DNA of 8,878 nucleotides from a bacterium (lineage in GTDB: Bacteria > JAHJDO01), in the NCBI GenBank assembly GCA_030652805.1, contig JAUSPT010000035.1, positions 1 through 8,878 on the forward strand, read 5' to 3'. This document shows, one piece after another, positions 5,242-8,878 of the stretch. The translations under genes and the position numbers were made by a program. Under the pieces are notes generated by a model, which saw only the letters and a program-made list of their open reading frames with translations, searched no databases and was not told the DNA's origin. How positions within the stretch are numbered: the stretch's first letter is position 1; the number at the start of each line of letters is the position of its first letter.

Positions 5242-6165
5242 TTAAAAACCTTGATAATAATTATGGGTGAGTAATGCTATATCTGAGATAAATTTTTTTG
5301 CGGGTTCCGCAACCTTGTTTTCATGTTTAACTAAAACGCAGATCAGAAAATTACCTTTTCGGGTATACACTATCCCTACATCGTGGCAAACATGCCTTTC
5401 TAAACCTGTTTTATGAGCAACAAATGTTCCGTCTTTGGGAAGCTTTCTGGGAATGCGGTCATTAACTTTCTGTTGTCCCAGCAAGAGAAGGCATTGTTTA
5501 GATATTGATTTATTCAAGAAATTATTACGATAAAGTCCTTCTAAAAGGAAGGCCATATCTTCGGCTGTTGTATAATTTTCTACACCCTCTTTCCTTTCCT
5601 TAAAATCCAACATCTTGCGTGCTAAATTAGTATTTTTTAAGCCTATTTTCTTAAAATAAGTATTGAGCGTATCAAAATCTATGTAATCTATAAGCAGGTT
5701 AGTTGCGGTATTATCGCTTTGCGTAATCATCGGCTCAAGTAATTCTTCTACTGTAAAAACAGAACCTACCGGCTTCTCGCCTAACGCTTTTGATCCTTCC
5801 ACCTTTTCGGAAGCTTTAAGATATATAGTATCTTTCAAGCCGATCTTTTTTTCTACTACCGCGTAAAAACAAGAAAGCATAATAGGGATCTTAACCAAGC
5901 TTGCCGAAGGAACTAATTCATCTTTGTTAAAATCGATCTCCCAACCCATATCTAGATCTTTTATAACAACGCTAGGGTGGTTGCCGAAAATCTCGATTCT
6001 ATTTTTGACTGCAATTTTAAGATTATCCCATGCAGCCTTTCTTTTCTCCAATAAAACCCGCTTCTCTTCTACTTTTTTGAAAATTTGATACCTAGAGTAA
6101 GAAAAATAAGTAACTGAGCCAAAAAAACATGCTAGCAAACATATAAGAATAATTCTTTTTATCAT
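5242..6165 (-). CDS. Membrane-anchored beta-lactamase-like serine hydrolase (307 aa)
   Basis: An N-terminal membrane anchor or signal (residues 3-22) precedes a short coiled coil (28-50) and a class A beta-lactamase/PBP-fold domain. The active-site motifs are present: S89-L-V-K92 (SxxK), S150-D-N152 and K252-T-G254. The region that holds Glu166 in true class A beta-lactamases reads RKMLDFKERKEGVENYTT, with no glutamate at the expected spot by eye alignment. This form is common in non-lactamase relatives of the Beta-lactamase2 group, so a cell-wall peptidase or related hydrolase is more likely than antibiotic resistance. It should act outside the cytoplasmic membrane. There is no clear ribosome-binding site before the ATG, and it lies 28 nt after the amidase gene, so it is likely translated with it. 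Confidence 0.82.
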   Translation of the reverse strand: MIKRIILICLLACFFGSVTYFSYSRYQIFKKVEEKRVLLEKRKAAWDNLKIAVKNRIEIFGNHPSVVIKDLDMGWEIDFNKDELVPSASLVKIPIMLSCFYAVVEKKIGLKDTIYLKASEKVEGSKALGEKPVGSVFTVEELLEPMITQSDNTATNLLIDYIDFDTLNTYFKKIGLKNTNLARKMLDFKERKEGVENYTTAEDMAFLLEGLYRNNFLNKSISKQCLLLLGQQKVNDRIPRKLPKDGTFVAHKTGLERHVCHDVGIVYTRKGNFLICVLVKHENKVAEPAKKFISDIALLTHNYYQGF

Positions 6166-6193
6166 GGTTCAGTTAATAATTTTATTGGATATC

Positions 6194-6943
6194 CTAATTC
6201 AGTTTATTATAGAATTCTCTCCAAGGAAAATATTTACCGGGGCACTCAGTCTTAGCCCCGGAAACCTGGCCATGCCCCATGATATTATTCTTAGGAATTT
6301 TATAATATTTTCTTAAAATATTTACCAAATAAGCTAATGAAGCCATCTGTTTCTCGGAAACTCTTTCTTTATTAAAATCACCTACCAAACATATCCCTAT
6401 TGATCGTTCATTCATATTGCCCGCGTTACAATGAGCGCCATTTTTCTGTTTAAGCCAACGCGGAGAAACTTCAATCTGTCCATCATCCTTACCTTGGCTT
6501 CCATTATTGATTACAAAATGATATCCTATGCTATCCCACCCTCTTCTTAAATGATAACGATCAAAAGAAAGAGAACTGCCACCATCGGTTGCACTATGGT
6601 GAATGATAATGTATTTCCATTTCCTTGAAGGATAAAGAGAAATCACCGGGATAATAGGAGCCGCGTTAGGAACTAAAAGATGTTGCCCTTTCTCTAAGGT
6701 TTGCGTCTTTAAATTATTGACAGATAATATGTCCTTTATGGGAACATTGTACATTTTACTAACCCGCCAGAGTGTCTCACCGGGTGCAACTATATGAGAG
6801 GTATCCTGCCTTAAAACTGAAATAGTGGTTTGCGGATATATTTCTTTTACAGGAGTTATATAAGGTTTAACAGGCGTGGTAGCACAAGAACTCAAGACGA
6901 TCGTTAAACTTGCAATTAATGCTAGAGAAATTAACCTTTTCAT
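6194..6943 (-). CDS. LysM N-acetylmuramoyl-L-alanine amidase lipoprotein (249 aa)
   Basis: A cell-wall hydrolase that cleaves the bond between MurNAc and the peptide stem. Residues 1-20 are a lipoprotein signal with lipobox LSSC (C20). Residues 49-92 are a LysM peptidoglycan-binding module (HIVAPGETLWRVSKMYNVP ... LLVP). Residues 108-246 are an Amidase_2/PGRP-type domain with YIIIHHSAT (H115/H116), IGYHFVI (Y141), HCNAGNMNERSIGICLVGDF, and GHGQVSGAKTECPG with H224 and C234 as further zinc ligands and K231 near them, as in T7 lysozyme. No strong ribosome-binding site is visible. It lies 42 nt after the short feoB, with no terminator between, so it may be co-transcribed with transporter genes to which it has no obvious functional link. 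Confidence 0.9.
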   Translation of the reverse strand: MKRLISLALIASLTIVLSSCATTPVKPYITPVKEIYPQTTISVLRQDTSHIVAPGETLWRVSKMYNVPIKDILSVNNLKTQTLEKGQHLLVPNAAPIIPVISLYPSRKWKYIIIHHSATDGGSSLSFDRYHLRRGWDSIGYHFVINNGSQGKDDGQIEVSPRWLKQKNGAHCNAGNMNERSIGICLVGDFNKERVSEKQMASLAYLVNILRKYYKIPKNNIMGHGQVSGAKTECPGKYFPWREFYNKLN

Positions 6944-6985
6944 TTCTTTGATATGAATAACGAAGCCTTCTTATTTAAAATATTT

Positions 6986-8701
6986 TTATAGTATGAAATT
7001 AAGCAACATCCCAATCAGTAACGCAACCACAATCATAATCGCCGTACTTTTGAGTGTATCTTTTATTCCCAATTCTCTGATTAAAACTACATAAGTGGCA
7101 ATACAGGGAAAATAAACCGCTAATATCGTAGAGCCAACTACTAATTGCTTAGTGGTCAGATTAAGCGGCCCAAGCATGCCTACAGCAAGGTCTTTTCTTA
7201 AAAACCCAACTACTAAAGCAGAGATAGCTTCCTTAGGAAGCCCCCATAGCCCGGTCAGAACAGGAGTAAAGATATACGCAAAGAAATCTATTATTCTTAG
7301 CATGTAGAGAATGTTCACAAAAAGCACTCCCAAAAGCACAAAAGGCAGGGCCTCCTTTAAAAAACCGGATAAACGCATCCAAAGTTTCTTAACCACCGAT
7401 TGGATTTGAGGTATCCGATAAGGAGGAATTTCAACTAATATTTCAGGGCTTACTCCTTTTAAAATCCTATTTAAAATTAAACCCTTAACTACTAACAGGA
7501 CAAAAAGAGTAAAAAATATAATCGCTACGTATTTACCTCCTCTTTGCCCCACCAATCCCACAATCATGGCGATTTGCGCCATACAGGGAATACCAACTGC
7601 CATTAAAGTGATAGCGATAAATTTCTCACGCCTTTCTTCTAAAAGCCGAGTAGCTAAGATACCAGGAACTTTACAACCTAAACCTAAAATGAAAGGAATT
7701 ATCGCATATCCGTGTAGACCTAAATGATGCATAAAATTATCTGTCAAAACCGCCAAGCGAGGAAGATATCCTAAATCCTCCAAAAATCCTAATACAAGAT
7801 AAAAACTAAATATATAAGGCAACACCATGGCAATCGGGACATAGAGGCCTGTGGTTAAAAGACCAAAAGACTGGCCAAAATCTATTTTACTTTTTATAAA
7901 ATTACCGATAAGGATATGATGTAAAAAACTCCCCTCAACCAAAAATGCACTTAATTTCATCAACAAAGACAACCATAATTTTGTAAATAAGGGCTCAAAT
8001 ATATGCCCAATTAGATTCTCCCCAACAAAACGAACTGCCCAAAAGGAACAATATATAATACCTAAGGCAATAGGCAACCCGGTGAGCGGTTTAATACTTA
8101 AATCTTCTAGTCTTTCTAACAAAGTGTGGTGGCGATGGGTTAATTTCTGAGCTTCTTCTAAAATCTCGCCTATTTTTTCCCATTTCTGGTTATCAGAAGA
8201 GGCAGATAAATCTCTTGCCTTTGTTTCTGGCAAACGATCGATTAGTTCTTTGATGCCCTCTCCGGTTAAACCGCAGGTAGGGATTACTGGCACCCCTAAC
8301 TCTTCTTCTAATTTTTTAATATCAATATAAATCCCCCTATGCTTGGTATCATCCCACATATTCAAAGCTACAATAAGCGGCATACCTTTTTCCAAAAGCT
8401 GTAAGGTTAAATGAAGATTCCTCTCTAAATTCGTGGCATCAATAATATTAATCACTAAACCACCTTCTTTTACCATCCGGCAAGCCACGTCTTCGGCTTT
8501 GCAAGTCGGCTCTAAAGTATATGTTCCCGGCACATCGATGATCATTACTGTTTCATCACCAAGCTTCATTTTGCCCTGGGTAAACTCTACTGTTGTTCCG
8601 GGATAATTAGAAATTATTACTTTTGCTCCGGTAAGCCTGGAAAATATGGCGCTCTTGCCGACGTTGGGATTACCGATTAACAAAATCTTTTCTATCTTCA
8701 C
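6986..8701 (-). CDS. feoB: Short divergent FeoB-family transporter (571 aa)
   Basis: A second FeoB-like GTPase permease. The G domain has G1 GNPNVGKS (10-17), NYPGTT (T37 for G2), G3 DVPG (56-59), G4 NMWD (114-117) and a G5 loop near CGLTG. The helical GDI region is nearly absent: after residue 160 only about 45 residues precede the first membrane segment, versus about 130 in the neighbouring FeoB. Membrane landmarks are GFLEDLGYLPRLAVLTD, GLGCKVPGILATR (C343), GIPCMAQIAM (C373) and VYFPCIATYV (C533). The canonical AAKE motif is replaced by LRKD (501-504). The start is GTG; AGAAGG lies about 9 nt upstream and an in-frame TAA is close behind. That site is inside a strong inverted repeat. Substrate could be Fe2+ or another divalent metal such as Mn2+; family membership is firm, the substrate is not. 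Confidence 0.92.
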   Translation of the reverse strand: MKIEKILLIGNPNVGKSAIFSRLTGAKVIISNYPGTTVEFTQGKMKLGDETVMIIDVPGTYTLEPTCKAEDVACRMVKEGGLVINIIDATNLERNLHLTLQLLEKGMPLIVALNMWDDTKHRGIYIDIKKLEEELGVPVIPTCGLTGEGIKELIDRLPETKARDLSASSDNQKWEKIGEILEEAQKLTHRHHTLLERLEDLSIKPLTGLPIALGIIYCSFWAVRFVGENLIGHIFEPLFTKLWLSLLMKLSAFLVEGSFLHHILIGNFIKSKIDFGQSFGLLTTGLYVPIAMVLPYIFSFYLVLGFLEDLGYLPRLAVLTDNFMHHLGLHGYAIIPFILGLGCKVPGILATRLLEERREKFIAITLMAVGIPCMAQIAMIVGLVGQRGGKYVAIIFFTLFVLLVVKGLILNRILKGVSPEILVEIPPYRIPQIQSVVKKLWMRLSGFLKEALPFVLLGVLFVNILYMLRIIDFFAYIFTPVLTGLWGLPKEAISALVVGFLRKDLAVGMLGPLNLTTKQLVVGSTILAVYFPCIATYVVLIRELGIKDTLKSTAIMIVVALLIGMLLNFIL

Positions 8702-8796
8702 CCCGCACCTTCTCTCTTATTAATAATTATTTTTATAACCCATGCCTTCTAACACTTCAGTTCTTTAAGTTCCCTGAATATATAGAAGGTGCGGGG
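8701..8796 (-). promoter_or_regulatory. Leader hairpin burying the ribosome-binding site of the short feoB
   Basis: On the minus strand CCCCGCACCTTCT (8784-8796), beginning two bases after the feoA stop codon, is perfectly complementary over 13 bp to AGAAGGTGCGGGG (8701-8713). The latter contains the Shine-Dalgarno AGAAGG and the G of the GTG start. Between them are 70 nt with an inner 5-bp stem TTCAG/CTGAA (8774-8778 and 8756-8760). A second TAGAAGG at 8745-8751 could pair with CCTTCTA of the first arm instead, giving two exclusive folds. There is no U-tract, so control would be of translation, not termination. Confidence 0.65.
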
Positions 8797-8797
8797 T

Positions 8798-8878
8798 TCA
8801 TCTTTTGACTTCCACTAGGATTAATTTGGCCATACCAAAGCCAACTGCGATCTGTATATTGCCTACTTCTACTGTCTG
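8798..8878 (-). CDS. feoA: FeoA-like protein, C-terminal fragment (5' end off window)
   Basis: The last 26 codons of a gene entering from the right edge and ending in TGA at 8798-8800. The visible end, NIQIAVGFGMAKLILVEVKR, lines up with the final strand of the FeoA fold; compare KGSKLSIGHGLAQKIIV in the FeoA at 4166. The Gly-x-Gly-hydrophobic-Ala-x-x-Ile-x-Val pattern is shared. Position directly before a feoB gene supports the call. Most of the protein lies outside the window, so a larger protein ending in a FeoA domain cannot be excluded. It is separated from feoB by the 97-nt leader with the inverted repeat. Confidence 0.72.
   Translation of the reverse strand, partial: QTVEVGNIQIAVGFGMAKLILVEVKR

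Noticed and set aside
5242-6165. Beta-lactam resistance gene
   Set aside because: The SxxK, SDN and KTG motifs are there, but the deacylating Glu166 does not appear at its expected place. A cell-wall hydrolase relative is more likely.
8720-8743. Seven-codon leader peptide MGYKNNY in the feoB leader
   Set aside because: The AGAAGG before its ATG is only one base away, too close for initiation, and the codons show no regulatory pattern. The AGAAGG is better explained as an alternative pairing partner.
1-8878. tRNA, rRNA, CRISPR array, insertion sequence
   Set aside because: I saw no cloverleaf, rRNA signature, regularly spaced repeats or transposase anywhere in the window.

Overview
The window looks like chromosomal DNA from a Gram-negative-type (double-membrane) bacterium. 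It encodes an outer-membrane porin with a signal peptide and a periplasmic-type lipoprotein amidase. DNA is moderately AT-rich and tightly packed, and every supported gene is on the minus strand, so transcription runs from high to low coordinates. The mix of a FeoB-associated Cys-rich protein, an OprB-like porin with a coiled-coil head and a divergent short FeoB would fit an uncultured lineage such as Omnitrophota. That assignment is inference only; no rRNA or marker gene is present.

Right block (8878 to 5242), in order of transcription: the C-terminal end of a FeoA-like protein; a 97-nt gap holding a 13-bp perfect inverted repeat that would bury the ribosome-binding site of the next gene; a short, divergent FeoB (571 aa, GTG start); a LysM-amidase lipoprotein; and a membrane-anchored penicillin-recognising-type serine hydrolase. 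Gaps after feoB are 28-42 nt, so these may form one transcript.

Middle block (5216 to 1924) is a self-contained iron-uptake locus: a DtxR/MntR-family repressor, two FeoA proteins, a full-length FeoB (695 aa) and a 49-aa FeoB-associated membrane protein with C-terminal cysteines. Two near-identical palindromes with the core GTTAG-N6-CTAAC lie upstream of the repressor and upstream of the first feoA, each overlapping a plausible promoter. The simplest reading is autoregulated, metal-dependent repression of the whole locus.

Left block (1909 to 1) follows in the same direction. It holds an unrecognised small membrane protein interrupted by an in-frame TAG, a translationally coupled pair of small Cys-containing proteins (one a Com-like zinc ribbon), an intrinsic terminator placed only 15 nt before the next start codon, a small protein of unknown function, a 32-aa metallothionein-like Cys-rich peptide, and an OprB-like porin that runs off the left edge. 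The most interesting possibility is that this is one extended Fe(II) acquisition and handling locus: porin across the outer membrane, two FeoB permeases across the inner membrane, and several tiny Cys-rich proteins that could hold or deliver metal. The parts are visible in the sequence; the joint function is inference.
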